DNA of 64,000 nt, from positions 1 to 64,000 of the forward strand of contig DATFRP010000196.1 in NCBI GenBank assembly GCA_035263125.1, written 5' to 3'. Shown here in pieces: positions 16,748 to 24,611 of this stretch. Both the position numbers and the translations under genes were made by a program. This stretch comes from Gp6-AA40 sp035263125 (GTDB taxonomy: Bacteria > Acidobacteriota > Vicinamibacteria > Vicinamibacterales > UBA2999). Numbering within the stretch: the first letter of the stretch is position 1; each line of letters begins with the position of its first letter. The notes beneath the pieces were generated by a model. The model did not search any database. It saw only the letters and a list, made by a program, of their open reading frames with translations, and was not told the DNA's origin.

Positions 16748-18562
16748 TTACACCAACACATCGAGCGCCAGATCCAAACGGCCGAGGGGAGCCGCCACAA
16801 ATACACCTTGTACATGTTCTCTCAAGACGTCGTGAATCTCGCGGGCAATTCGCACCCCTAGGGCTGAACCCTGCACGGCACTTCCGCCCGACCGCATGCG
16901 GTCGAGCACCTCGGCCGGCACCGATGTGCCCGGCTCCTCATTCGCCACACATTCGGCATCGAGCACGCTTTCAAACGGTCTGAGCCCGAGGAGGATGGGC
17001 AGTTTCGCCGTCTCGATGCGCGGAAACAGACGCTCGAACACACGCGGATCGAACACGGGACGCGTGACGATGAACTCGGCGCCGGCGGCGACCTTGTACT
17101 CGAAGCGCCGAATCTCGTGATCGAGATCTTCGGCGCCCGGGTTCACGGTCACACCCAGGTGGAACGCCGTCGGATCCCCAATCGCCTGTCCGCCGACATC
17201 CTGCCCTCGATTGAGTCGCGCGACCGCGTTGACCAGACCAATCGAATCCACGTCGGCCACGGTCGTCGCATCGGGATAATCGCCGACCGGGCGCACTTCC
17301 CCTGTGACGGCCACGAGATTGCGGATGCCCAGCGCATGGGCCCCGAGCAGTTCGGACTGCATCGCGAGGAGGGTTCGATCGCGAGTCGAGAACTCGAGGA
17401 CCGTCTCGATGCCCACGCGCTGCTGCAGCAGCACGGCAAGCGACATCGCGCTGACACGCGGCCCGCTCGATCGATCCGAAACGAACGCGAGATCGACGCC
17501 TCGTATCCGCAGCGATCGCGCCTGGTCGATGGTGTCTTCGCGGATGTGGCCTTTGGGTGCCGGGATCTCGACGAGCGTCACACGGCGCCCCCGTGCGAGC
17601 GCGCTGGCGAGAAACGACTTCTGATTCGTCGCGATCGGCGTCACCGGCGCCGGTGCGGGCGTTGCCACGGCGGGCGTGCGGGGCCGCACTATAGTCGTTC
17701 CATCGATCGAAGACTTGATGCGGGCGATGTGCTCCGGCGTGGTGCCGCAGCAGCCGCCGACGAGACGAACCCGGTGCGCGAGGAATCGGCGTGCGTACGA
17801 CGCCATGTACTCGGGCGAAGTGAGATACAGCGTCCGCCCTTCGATATCGCGAGGACGCCCGGCATTGGGCTGGGCCGACAACCGGACGTTGGTCAGCGCC
17901 GCCATGCGCTCGAGTGTCTCGAGCATGTGCGCAGGGCCGATGCTGCAGTTGATGCCGATGACGTCCGCGCCGCTCTCCTGCAACGCGGGCACGAACTGCT
18001 CCGGCGGCGTCCCATCGAGCGTGTTGCCTTCGTCCTCGATGGTCATCTGCGCCACGATCGGCAGGTCGCAGACCGAGCGAACCGCCGACACAGCGGCGCC
18101 GATCTCGTTGAGATCGCGAAACGTCTCCACGACAATCAGGTCGACGCCACCCTTCACCAGCGCCGCGGCCTGTTCACGAAAGTACGCCTGCGCTTCTTCA
18201 TTGGCCGTCCGTCCCCATGGCTCGATGCGCAGTCCGAGGGGACCGATCGCACCCGCCACGTAGACCGACTCGCCAGCGGCTTCGCGCGCCAGCCGTGCGC
18301 CGTCGATGTTGATGTCAGCGAGTCTGTCTTCGAGCCCAAACGCACGGAGCTTGATGGCGTTGGCGCCGAAGGTATTGGTCTCGAGGACGTCAGCGCCGGC
18401 CGTCACGTAGTCACGATGGACTGAACGGACGCGATCGGGATCGGTCAGGTTCAGCGAATCGAAACAGCGGTTGATGAAGATGCCCTGGGCGTACAGCATC
18501 GTGCCCATCGCCCCGTCGCAGACGAGGACGCGATCGTCGAGGGCCTGGAGGAAAGGGGTCAA
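16748..18562 (-). CDS. Bifunctional homocysteine S-methyltransferase / methylenetetrahydrofolate reductase
   Basis: A 604-aa fusion. The N-terminal half is a homocysteine S-methyltransferase barrel (DGAMGTMLYAQG at the start) with zinc cysteines in GINCSIGP and VGGCCGTTPEH. The C-terminal half from ~residue 320 is a MetF-type reductase (LGVTVNPGAEDLDHEIRR, ILLGLRPF). The cobalamin and activation domains of MetH are absent, as in the YitJ type. It makes methionine and 5-methyl-THF. The TTG at 18562 overlaps the nuoI stop (TTGA), implying coupling; its ribosome-binding site is weak. About 4 kb away lies a LigM-like THF-dependent demethylase. Confidence 0.88.
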   Translation of the reverse strand: MTPFLQALDDRVLVCDGAMGTMLYAQGIFINRCFDSLNLTDPDRVRSVHRDYVTAGADVLETNTFGANAIKLRAFGLEDRLADINIDGARLAREAAGESVYVAGAIGPLGLRIEPWGRTANEEAQAYFREQAAALVKGGVDLIVVETFRDLNEIGAAVSAVRSVCDLPIVAQMTIEDEGNTLDGTPPEQFVPALQESGADVIGINCSIGPAHMLETLERMAALTNVRLSAQPNAGRPRDIEGRTLYLTSPEYMASYARRFLAHRVRLVGGCCGTTPEHIARIKSSIDGTTIVRPRTPAVATPAPAPVTPIATNQKSFLASALARGRRVTLVEIPAPKGHIREDTIDQARSLRIRGVDLAFVSDRSSGPRVSAMSLAVLLQQRVGIETVLEFSTRDRTLLAMQSELLGAHALGIRNLVAVTGEVRPVGDYPDATTVADVDSIGLVNAVARLNRGQDVGGQAIGDPTAFHLGVTVNPGAEDLDHEIRRFEYKVAAGAEFIVTRPVFDPRVFERLFPRIETAKLPILLGLRPFESVLDAECVANEEPGTSVPAEVLDRMRSGGSAVQGSALGVRIAREIHDVLREHVQGVFVAAPLGRLDLALDVLV

Positions 18563-18999
18563 TTCGTCGGGGCTTGCGCTCCGGCGGGAGGCGCGACCAG
18601 CAGATCGGCCTTGTCCCAGATGAAATCGTCCTTGCTGTAGACCGCGAGCTCGTAGTCCTTGCCCATGAAGATGGCAGACACCGGGCACGCTTCTTCGCAC
18701 ATTCCACAGAAGATGCAGCGGGTCTTGTGAATCTGGTAGATGCTGGCGTAGCGCGGGCCGGCCATGACGGTGCCGTCGTTTTCCGCCGCTTCGAGATAAA
18801 TCGCGTCCGCCGGGCACGCCACCGCGCACAGACCGCAGGCCACGCATTTCTCGAGGCCGTTCTCGTCGCGCATGAGCACCTGCTTGCCGCGGTACTTCGG
18901 AAACACGGGAACCTTCTGGTATGGATAGTTCACCGTCACCGGCTTCTTGAAGATGTACCGGAAGGTGAGCGCCATTCCCTTGAGCAACGGACCGATCAT
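18559..18999 (-). CDS. nuoI: NADH-quinone oxidoreductase subunit I (8Fe ferredoxin subunit)
   Basis: A 146-aa ferredoxin-like subunit with two complete [4Fe-4S] motifs, CVACGLCAVACP (about residues 52-63) and CIFCGMCEEACP (about 92-103). Its N-terminus, GMALTFRYIFKKPVTVNYP, is typical of NuoI, which passes electrons between the peripheral arm and NuoB of complex I. It stands alone; no other nuo gene lies within the window. It overlaps the downstream fused methyltransferase/reductase gene by 4 bp. A TATGAT six bases before the start codon may be a -10 box for a leaderless transcript. Confidence 0.85.
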   Translation of the reverse strand: MIGPLLKGMALTFRYIFKKPVTVNYPYQKVPVFPKYRGKQVLMRDENGLEKCVACGLCAVACPADAIYLEAAENDGTVMAGPRYASIYQIHKTRCIFCGMCEEACPVSAIFMGKDYELAVYSKDDFIWDKADLLVAPPAGAQAPTN

Positions 19000-19017
19000 C
19001 TCGTGATCATATCAGGC

Positions 19018-19139
19018 TCCAGGAGTCAGGCTTCGAGCTCTTGGCTGTGGGCGTCAGGCTCCGAGCTCGTGGCTCTGGGGCTTCGAATGTGGCCTCTTGA
19101 CTCTCGGCCATAGCCGGAAGCCAAAAGCCGAAAGCCCCG
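19018..19139. repeat. Low-complexity GGCTTCGAGCTC/GCCGAAAGCC phrase repeats
   Basis: The divergent gap between nuoI and the sensor kinase is made of degenerate copies of GGCTCCGAGCTCGTGGCT and AGCCGAAAGCC. It encodes nothing recognisable. Bases 19140-19145 (TACAAT) could be a -10 box for the GTG at 19152. Confidence 0.5.
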
Positions 19140-19151
19140 TACAATAGCGAC

Positions 19152-20468
19152 GTGCTCGAGGAACACATTCTGAGGCCCGAGCAGTTTCTCCTCACCCTGC
19201 TCGTCAGGCTGGCAGCCATCTCGGTGCTGGCCACGATGCTGGCGAGGTTCCATCGCTTTCGCCACATCCTCATCTTCGAGCGGCGCGGGTGGACGGATCG
19301 TCTCGTGTTCACGCTGTCGCTGGGCGTTCCGCTCATGGCCGGGGTCACGAGCCGTGTGATCCTGAAATACGACGCCGCCGATCTGACCCTCGAGGGTGCA
19401 TTCCTGGCCGGCCTCATCGCCGGACCCTACGCCGGCGCATTGGTCGGCTTGCTCGTGGCCTGCCCTGCGCTGATCGCGGGCGAGCTCATCGCGCTCCCGT
19501 TCGCGGTCGGCTGCGGATTTGCCGGCGGCGGCGTCCGCGAGGCGTGTCCGAAAGAAACGATCTGGCAGTTCACACCGTTCGTCTTCGTGGACCTGCCCAA
19601 GCACGTGTGGCAGATGATCCGAAAGCTCGAACCAAACTGGCAGATCGTACTGCTCGCGGCACCGGTGGGACTCGAGCTCGTGCGGCTGGCGCTCGGCGCG
19701 CGCTTCGGGCCGGACCGCCTTTTCACGCTCGGCGCGCCGTCTCCCTGGATGACCGTCCTGCTCGTGCTCGAAAGTGTGCTCGGCGTCGCCACCCCGATCA
19801 AGATCTGGAACAGCGCGCGAGTCGAACATCGCCTGCAGGAACAGGAGAAGCTCCTGCTGGCCGCAAAGATCGAGGCGCTCAAGAGCCAGATCAACCCGCA
19901 TTTCCTCTTCAACACGCTGACGTCGATCTCGTCGCTGATTCGGTCGCAGCCCGACACGGCGCGCATGCTGATCATCAAGCTGTCGGCGCTGCTCCGTCGC
20001 CTGCTCCGCAGCCATCAGCACTTCGTGACACTGCGCGAGGAACTGGAGTCGATCGACGAGTACCTCGACATCGAAGCCATCCGGTTCGGACCGAAGCTGC
20101 GAGTGAAAAAGGACATCAGTCCCGACACACTCGGCGTCATCGTGCCCAGCATGATTCTGCAGCCCCTCGTCGAGAACTCGATCAAGCACGGGCTGTCGCG
20201 CAAGGTCGGACCGGGCGCGATCACGATACGCAGCCGGCGCGAGGCGGGACGCGCCGTGATCGAAGTCGAAGACGATGGGATGGGATTTCTACTCGAGCGC
20301 CTCGAGGAGCCGATGTCGAGCGGCATCGGGCTCGCCAACGTACGAGAGCGCCTCGCCGTCGTCTACGGCGCTTCGTACCAACTCACGCTCACGAGCGCGC
20401 CCGGCAAGGGAACGAGCGCGCGAATCGAAGTGCCTGAGATCGTCTCGCTCGAACAAATCACGGCATGA
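19152..20468 (+). CDS. LytS-type sensor histidine kinase
   Basis: A 438-aa membrane kinase. Residues ~10-215 form the multi-helix LytS/YhcK-type (5TM-5TMR) input domain with glycine-rich segments (AGLIAGPYAGALVGLL). The His-kinase box NPHFLFNTLTSISSLI (about residue 250) carries the phospho-acceptor histidine. The HATPase domain shows PLVENSIKHGL (N box) and EVEDDGMGF and GIGLANVRERL (G boxes). The start is GTG 19152. It overlaps the response regulator start by 4 bp (ATGA), so kinase and regulator are translated together. The input signal is unknown. Confidence 0.9.
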   Translation: MLEEHILRPEQFLLTLLVRLAAISVLATMLARFHRFRHILIFERRGWTDRLVFTLSLGVPLMAGVTSRVILKYDAADLTLEGAFLAGLIAGPYAGALVGLLVACPALIAGELIALPFAVGCGFAGGGVREACPKETIWQFTPFVFVDLPKHVWQMIRKLEPNWQIVLLAAPVGLELVRLALGARFGPDRLFTLGAPSPWMTVLLVLESVLGVATPIKIWNSARVEHRLQEQEKLLLAAKIEALKSQINPHFLFNTLTSISSLIRSQPDTARMLIIKLSALLRRLLRSHQHFVTLREELESIDEYLDIEAIRFGPKLRVKKDISPDTLGVIVPSMILQPLVENSIKHGLSRKVGPGAITIRSRREAGRAVIEVEDDGMGFLLERLEEPMSSGIGLANVRERLAVVYGASYQLTLTSAPGKGTSARIEVPEIVSLEQITA

Positions 20469-21259
20469 GTCCATTGAGAGTCATCGTCGTGGACGACGAG
20501 CAGCTCGCGCGCGAGGAGCTCTGCTATCAGCTCGAGCAGATGCCTGCGATCGAGGTCGTGGCTCAGGCGGGCAACGGCATCGAAGCGCTGGCCGCGGTCG
20601 AACGGCACGAACCGGACGTGGCGTTCCTCGACATTCAGATGCCCGGCCTCGGGGGCTTCGAAGTGGCCAGACGCCTGCTCGAGCGGGAGGATAGTCCGGC
20701 CCTGATCTTCGTGACTGCGTTCGACCAGCACGCGATCGAGGCGTTCGAGGTGAACGCCGTCGACTACCTGCTCAAGCCGGTCGAGGCCAGCCGACTCGAG
20801 CAGGCGCTCCAGCGGGCCCGGCGACGCGTCGAGACCGACCGTCAGCCTTCCGGCACGGCCGCCAACCCCTCGAACGATCAGATCGAGCGCATCGTCAAAA
20901 TGATGGCGGCGCGTCAGGTACGGCGAGATCAGGTTGCCATCAAGGTCGGCGAACGGCTCATGCTGGTCCAGGCGGACGACATCATCTTTGCGTCCTTAAC
21001 CGACGAGTCGATTAACATAGTGACAGGTCAGGTGACCGGCACGTCGAACTACCGGACGCTGGACGATCTTCAGGCTCGTCTGGATCCGGACGTCTTCTGG
21101 CGTGTGCACCGGTCGCATCTGGTCAACATCAACAAGATCAAGGAGATAGTCCCTTGGTTCAGCAGGAACTTTATCCTTCGGATGAAGGACACGAAGGGCA
21201 GCGAGATACCAGTGAGCCGGGCCCAAACCAAACGTTTACGGGAGTACCTGAAGCTCTAG
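20465..21259 (+). CDS. LytTR-family response regulator
   Basis: A 264-aa regulator. The receiver domain has the acidic pair VVDDEQ, the phospho-acceptor Asp56 in FLDIQMPG and the conserved Lys in YLLKPVE. A linker of ~35 residues leads to a C-terminal LytTR DNA-binding domain (FWRVHRSHLVNINKIKEI). It is the partner of the overlapping LytS-type kinase. The coding end is overlapped for 106 bp by lepB in another frame. Targets are unknown; an AlgR/LytR-like regulon for envelope functions would suit the linked signal peptidase (inference). Confidence 0.92.
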   Translation: MSPLRVIVVDDEQLAREELCYQLEQMPAIEVVAQAGNGIEALAAVERHEPDVAFLDIQMPGLGGFEVARRLLEREDSPALIFVTAFDQHAIEAFEVNAVDYLLKPVEASRLEQALQRARRRVETDRQPSGTAANPSNDQIERIVKMMAARQVRRDQVAIKVGERLMLVQADDIIFASLTDESINIVTGQVTGTSNYRTLDDLQARLDPDVFWRVHRSHLVNINKIKEIVPWFSRNFILRMKDTKGSEIPVSRAQTKRLREYLKL

Positions 21260-21882
21260 TCGATCCTGTCAGCGACCCGCCGCCAGGAGTTGAGCTCGGG
21301 CCCAACGCGATTGCGCTCCCCTTCGAACCGGCCGCCGATCCCTCGATCCTGTTTCGGCAGCGCGTCAACATCTGGAAAGACGAACTGATCGCCTGGTTCA
21401 AGACCCTGGCCTCTGCCGCCGTGTACGCGACGTTGATCGTGACCTTCGGCTTCCAGGTCGCGCGCGTCGAGGGCCAGAGCATGGCACCCACGCTTGCCGA
21501 TCAAGATCGGTTGATCGTCAACAAGTTTGCCTACCGCATGGGCGCGCCGCGCCGCGGCGACATCGTCATGCTGTACTACCCGCTCAACCCGGACAAATCG
21601 TTCGTCAAGCGGGTCATCGCCGAAGAAGGCGACGAAGTGCGAATCGTCGATGGACGTGTGTATGTGAATGACGTGCCGATGAACGACGACTTCGTGCCGC
21701 CGGAGTACAAGAGTCACGACGACTTCGGACCGACGCGCATTCAGGACGGCTACTATTTCGTGATGGGCGACCATCGGAACAACAGTTCCGACAGCCGGCA
21801 CTGGGGCATGGTTCCGAAGAAGTACATCATCGGACGCGTTCAGCTGCGCTGGTGGCCGATTCCACATGCTCGCGTATTCTGA
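21154..21882 (+). CDS. lepB: Signal peptidase I
   Basis: A 242-aa membrane peptidase that removes signal peptides from exported proteins. One transmembrane helix (about residues 86-103) precedes VEGQSMAPTL, the catalytic Ser (about 109), then KSFVKRVIA with the catalytic Lys (about 152), and VMGDHRNNSSDSR (box D/E). The only normal start codon before the membrane helix is TTG 21154. It has a perfect AAGGAG eight bases upstream, so the gene overlaps the response regulator by 106 bp. The first ~70 residues are a hydrophilic, proline-rich cytoplasmic extension longer than in most family members. Confidence 0.9.
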   Translation: MVQQELYPSDEGHEGQRDTSEPGPNQTFTGVPEALVDPVSDPPPGVELGPNAIALPFEPAADPSILFRQRVNIWKDELIAWFKTLASAAVYATLIVTFGFQVARVEGQSMAPTLADQDRLIVNKFAYRMGAPRRGDIVMLYYPLNPDKSFVKRVIAEEGDEVRIVDGRVYVNDVPMNDDFVPPEYKSHDDFGPTRIQDGYYFVMGDHRNNSSDSRHWGMVPKKYIIGRVQLRWWPIPHARVF

Positions 21883-21891
21883 GCTTCGCGT

Positions 21892-21984
21892 GTAATTCAA
21901 AATTCAAGATGCAAAATGCAAGATCGTACTCAGGCGCCTTTTGTCTTTTGCCTTTTGCACTTTGCATTTCGCATTTTGAATTAC
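21892..21984. repeat. AT-rich inverted repeat (GCAAAATGCAAAATTC family)
   Basis: Left arm 21892-21920 (aattcaaaattcaagatgcaaaatgca) is answered by right arm 21961-21984 (tttgcatttcgcattttgaattac) with few mismatches. The loop holds CTTTTGTCTTTTGCC repeats. Its composition is far more AT-rich than the flanking genes. It fills the gap between lepB and the CDF transporter. Confidence 0.75.
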
Positions 21985-21985
21985 C

Positions 21986-22888
21986 GTGTCCCCTGACCGC
22001 TATTCCGAAGTCACCAAAGTCCTCTATCAGGTCCTCGTTCTCAATCTCATTGTCGCGATAGCCAAGATTGCGCTCGGCTACTACACGGGCGCAGTGTCGA
22101 TCATCTCCGACGGCTTCCACTCGCTGACCGACTCGGCTTCGAACGTCGTGGCGCTCATCGGCGTATCCGTGGCTCGGCGCCCTCCGGACGCGAACCACCC
22201 GTACGGCCATCGCAAGTACGAAACGATGGCGTCGATCGGCATCCTGATTTTCCTGGTGATCGTGCTGGTCGAGGTGCTGACCGCGGCAGCCGACCGCTTC
22301 GTGCATGGCGGTACGCCGCGTGTGTTCCCCGAAGGGATCGGCATCATGGCGGTGACGCTCGTCATCAACCTGTTCGTCGTCGCCTACGAGATGAGAGAAG
22401 GCCGGCGTCTGAACAGCGAGGTGCTGCGTGCCGACGCCAAGCACACACGAAGCGACGTGCTGACGTCCGGCGCCGTGCTCGGCGCGCTCCTCGGTGTGTG
22501 GTGGGGCTATCCGCTGCTCGATCCGATGGCAGCGCTCCTCGTCGCCGGCTTCATCGGGCACGCCTGCTGGAGCATCGCGCAGGAGGCGTCACGCATTCTG
22601 GGCGATCAGATCGTGATCGCCGAAAACGACGTCCGCGCCGTCGTGCAGTCGGTGCCCGAAGTCGTCGGATGCGAAAAGATCCGCACGAGAGGATCGGCCG
22701 ATTACGCGTTTCTCGATCTGCACCTGTGGCTGCCTGGAGAGACCCCGCTCGAACAGGCGCACGCCACGTCGCACGTAGTGAAGGATCGATTGATGGCGAA
22801 GTTCCCACAGCTCGCCGATGTAGTGATCCACATCGAACCGCGACGAGCAGGCCCCGGGCCTCAGGGCCCAGGCCCCAGACTCACCTGA
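21986..22888 (+). CDS. Cation diffusion facilitator (CDF) metal efflux transporter
   Basis: A 300-aa inner-membrane metal/proton antiporter, probably for Zn, Fe, Co or Mn. Transport-site motifs are SDGFHSLTD in helix 2 and KHTRSDVLTS in helix 5 (HxxxD pairs). A cytoplasmic C-terminal dimerisation domain follows (GSADYAFLDLHLWLPG). The HxxxD/HxxxD pattern is that of the zinc/iron group, though substrate calls from motifs alone are weak. The start is GTG 21986, just after an AT-rich palindrome. The last ~12 residues (GPGPQGPGPRLT) are written by a GGCCTGAGGCC repeat rather than by conserved sequence. Confidence 0.9.
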   Translation: MSPDRYSEVTKVLYQVLVLNLIVAIAKIALGYYTGAVSIISDGFHSLTDSASNVVALIGVSVARRPPDANHPYGHRKYETMASIGILIFLVIVLVEVLTAAADRFVHGGTPRVFPEGIGIMAVTLVINLFVVAYEMREGRRLNSEVLRADAKHTRSDVLTSGAVLGALLGVWWGYPLLDPMAALLVAGFIGHACWSIAQEASRILGDQIVIAENDVRAVVQSVPEVVGCEKIRTRGSADYAFLDLHLWLPGETPLEQAHATSHVVKDRLMAKFPQLADVVIHIEPRRAGPGPQGPGPRLT

Positions 22889-22915
22889 GGCCTGAGGCCA
22901 GGGCCCTGAGCCCTC
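22853..22915. repeat. CCTGAGGCC/GGGCCCTGA low-complexity repeat
   Basis: A cluster of degenerate CCTCAGGGCCC and CTGAGGCCTGAGG units spans the end of the CDF gene and the convergent gap. The same phrases reappear at 41904-42012, about 19 kb away. Confidence 0.6.
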
Positions 22916-22918
22916 GTC

Positions 22919-24313
22919 CTAGAGGGCCATCTCGTGCGGGCGATACGTCGTGCGCGCGGATTCGCCGTACGGAACGGGACCGACGGTCACACGGACTTCG
23001 GTCTGCGTGTGGCGTTCGACCGTCGTCTTCTTCGTGCCGCCACCTTCCTCACCCCACACTAGCGTCAACTGATCGCCGACCTTGACGTCAGGATCGACGA
23101 TGCCGAGCGAGAGCATCGACTGCTCGTTGAAGCTGATGCCGGAAAACATCGAGAGACCAACGATCTTGCCGCCCTTGAGCACCTTGTCGTACGAAGAGGA
23201 GCCGTAGTTCGAGAGCGGCACGTCGATGTACTTGTAGCGCTCCGCGCCCGGCGTGAACTGCGACGCGAAGATTCGGGCGACGTCCTCGCCGTGCCACACG
23301 AACGTCACCTTGCGGCGATGCGGCTCTTTTGACTTCTTCTCGAGCGGCTCGCGCCCGATGAAGTCGTGATCGAACTTGACGAACGACCCGTAACCGAGCT
23401 CGTACGGCGTCTGGTAGTAGTCCTCGATGTTGCTCGACACGAAACTGCCGGCGATCGAGCCGGTCGCTTCGTATCCGTTCGCGGGCAGCCACTCGCGGTA
23501 CTTCTTCATCTTCTCGCCCGAGTAGACCGCAGGGAGCGGCGAGGGAATCCAGCCTGACTCCAGCGTGTTGGTCGCGTAGGCACGGGCGCCCACCTGCACC
23601 AGACCGAAATCCTTGCCCGCCTCGATGATCGCGTCGCGGATCTCCTCGCGCTCGTTGTACGGTCCCCAGAGCTCGAGACCCGGCGCACCGGCCATGCCGT
23701 GACGCAGCGCGCGAACCTTGCGGCCCTTGACGTTGATGAAATCGAGGAAGAAGAACTTCACGTCAGGGATAGGGCCGCCGTTCAGACGGTCGAGGATCTG
23801 CTTGGCGTTGGGACCCTGGACCTGATAGCGATAGTGATTGCGCACCACCGCGTTCCCCTTCGGGTTCGACGGCGACCGATCATCGCGGCGGACCTGCACG
23901 TCGAAGCCGCCCGTCTCGGCCTGGAACTGCACCCAGTTGATGGTCGGCGCCCGGCCAACGAGATTGAACTCGTTTTCGGCGGTGTAGAACAGGATGACGT
24001 CGCCGATGACGTAGCCGTCATGGCTGCACGGCGCGAACTGCTTTGCGCGGCCCGGCTTGTAGCCCGAAAAACTGTTGGTGGCCAGATACGAGAGCATCTT
24101 GAACGCGTCAGGGCCCGTGACGAGCAGCTCGGCCATGTGATGCGACTGATCGAAGAGCACTGCCGTCTCGCGCCACGCTCTCTGCTCGTCGCGCCAGTTG
24201 GTGTATTCGGACGGCACGACCGGATAGACATAGGCGCCAATCTGCGAGTTCCGCAGCATCTCGACCGGATTCTTGGCGGCTTGAAGTACTTGCTCCAGGC
24301 TTTTCTGACTCAT
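22919..24313 (-). CDS. ligM: LigM-like THF-dependent aromatic O-demethylase (aminomethyltransferase/GcvT fold)
   Basis: A 464-aa enzyme closely resembling vanillate/3-O-methylgallate O-demethylase LigM, which moves the aryl methyl group to tetrahydrofolate. Shared text includes EMLRNSQIGAYVYPVVPSE, LFDQSHHMAEL, ALRHGMAGAPGLELWGPY, NTLESGWIPSPLPA and VSSNIEDYYQTPYELGYG, spread over the whole length, and the length agrees (~470 aa). Only family memory supports the call, so a related methoxyarene or dimethylsulfoniopropionate-type demethylase is possible. The start ATG at 24313 has GAGGAG about 12 nt upstream. Downstream of an aromatic-acid MFS importer on the same strand, it is separated by a 298-bp hairpin array. 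Confidence 0.82.
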   Translation of the reverse strand: MSQKSLEQVLQAAKNPVEMLRNSQIGAYVYPVVPSEYTNWRDEQRAWRETAVLFDQSHHMAELLVTGPDAFKMLSYLATNSFSGYKPGRAKQFAPCSHDGYVIGDVILFYTAENEFNLVGRAPTINWVQFQAETGGFDVQVRRDDRSPSNPKGNAVVRNHYRYQVQGPNAKQILDRLNGGPIPDVKFFFLDFINVKGRKVRALRHGMAGAPGLELWGPYNEREEIRDAIIEAGKDFGLVQVGARAYATNTLESGWIPSPLPAVYSGEKMKKYREWLPANGYEATGSIAGSFVSSNIEDYYQTPYELGYGSFVKFDHDFIGREPLEKKSKEPHRRKVTFVWHGEDVARIFASQFTPGAERYKYIDVPLSNYGSSSYDKVLKGGKIVGLSMFSGISFNEQSMLSLGIVDPDVKVGDQLTLVWGEEGGGTKKTTVERHTQTEVRVTVGPVPYGESARTTYRPHEMAL

Positions 24314-24348
24314 AGTTCTTCGTAACTCCTCTGCACGCGCTCGGCGCC

Positions 24349-24608
24349 GGCGCGCGAAGCGCGCCAAAAAGATACTGGTGAAGCTCTCCATTATGTCCGG
24401 CCGGCGGGCGGACGCCAAGATGGGCCCGTCCTGCGGACGGGTGGGGCTCGCGACTTCGTCGCGAGTGGGGCCGCCGCTGGCGCGTCGGTAGGGCAGCGCT
24501 TCGCGCTGTGGGGGAAATTCCGCACCGCGACGAAGTCGCGGCCCAACGGGCGCGAAGCGCCCGCCCCACGGCGTCCGAAGGACGCCGCCCGACGGCGACG
24601 AAGTCGCC
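24349..24608. repeat. Array of eight perfect short hairpins with GAA/TTC (one TGC) triloops
   Basis: The 298 bp between the MFS and LigM-like genes hold hairpins at 24349-24365, 24425-24441, 24447-24465, 24494-24508, 24525-24541, 24548-24562, 24570-24586 and 24594-24608. Stems are perfect, 6-8 bp, and all different in sequence; the loop is GAA or TTC in seven and TGC in one. Two contain GCGAAGC, known as an extraordinarily stable DNA mini-hairpin. No open reading frame or promoter is evident here; this is the longest non-coding stretch in the window. Confidence 0.85.
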
Positions 24609-24611
24609 GCC

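Noticed and set aside
24425..24608. A CRISPR array
   Set aside because: The units are hairpins with different stems, not identical repeats with spacers, and no cas gene is near.
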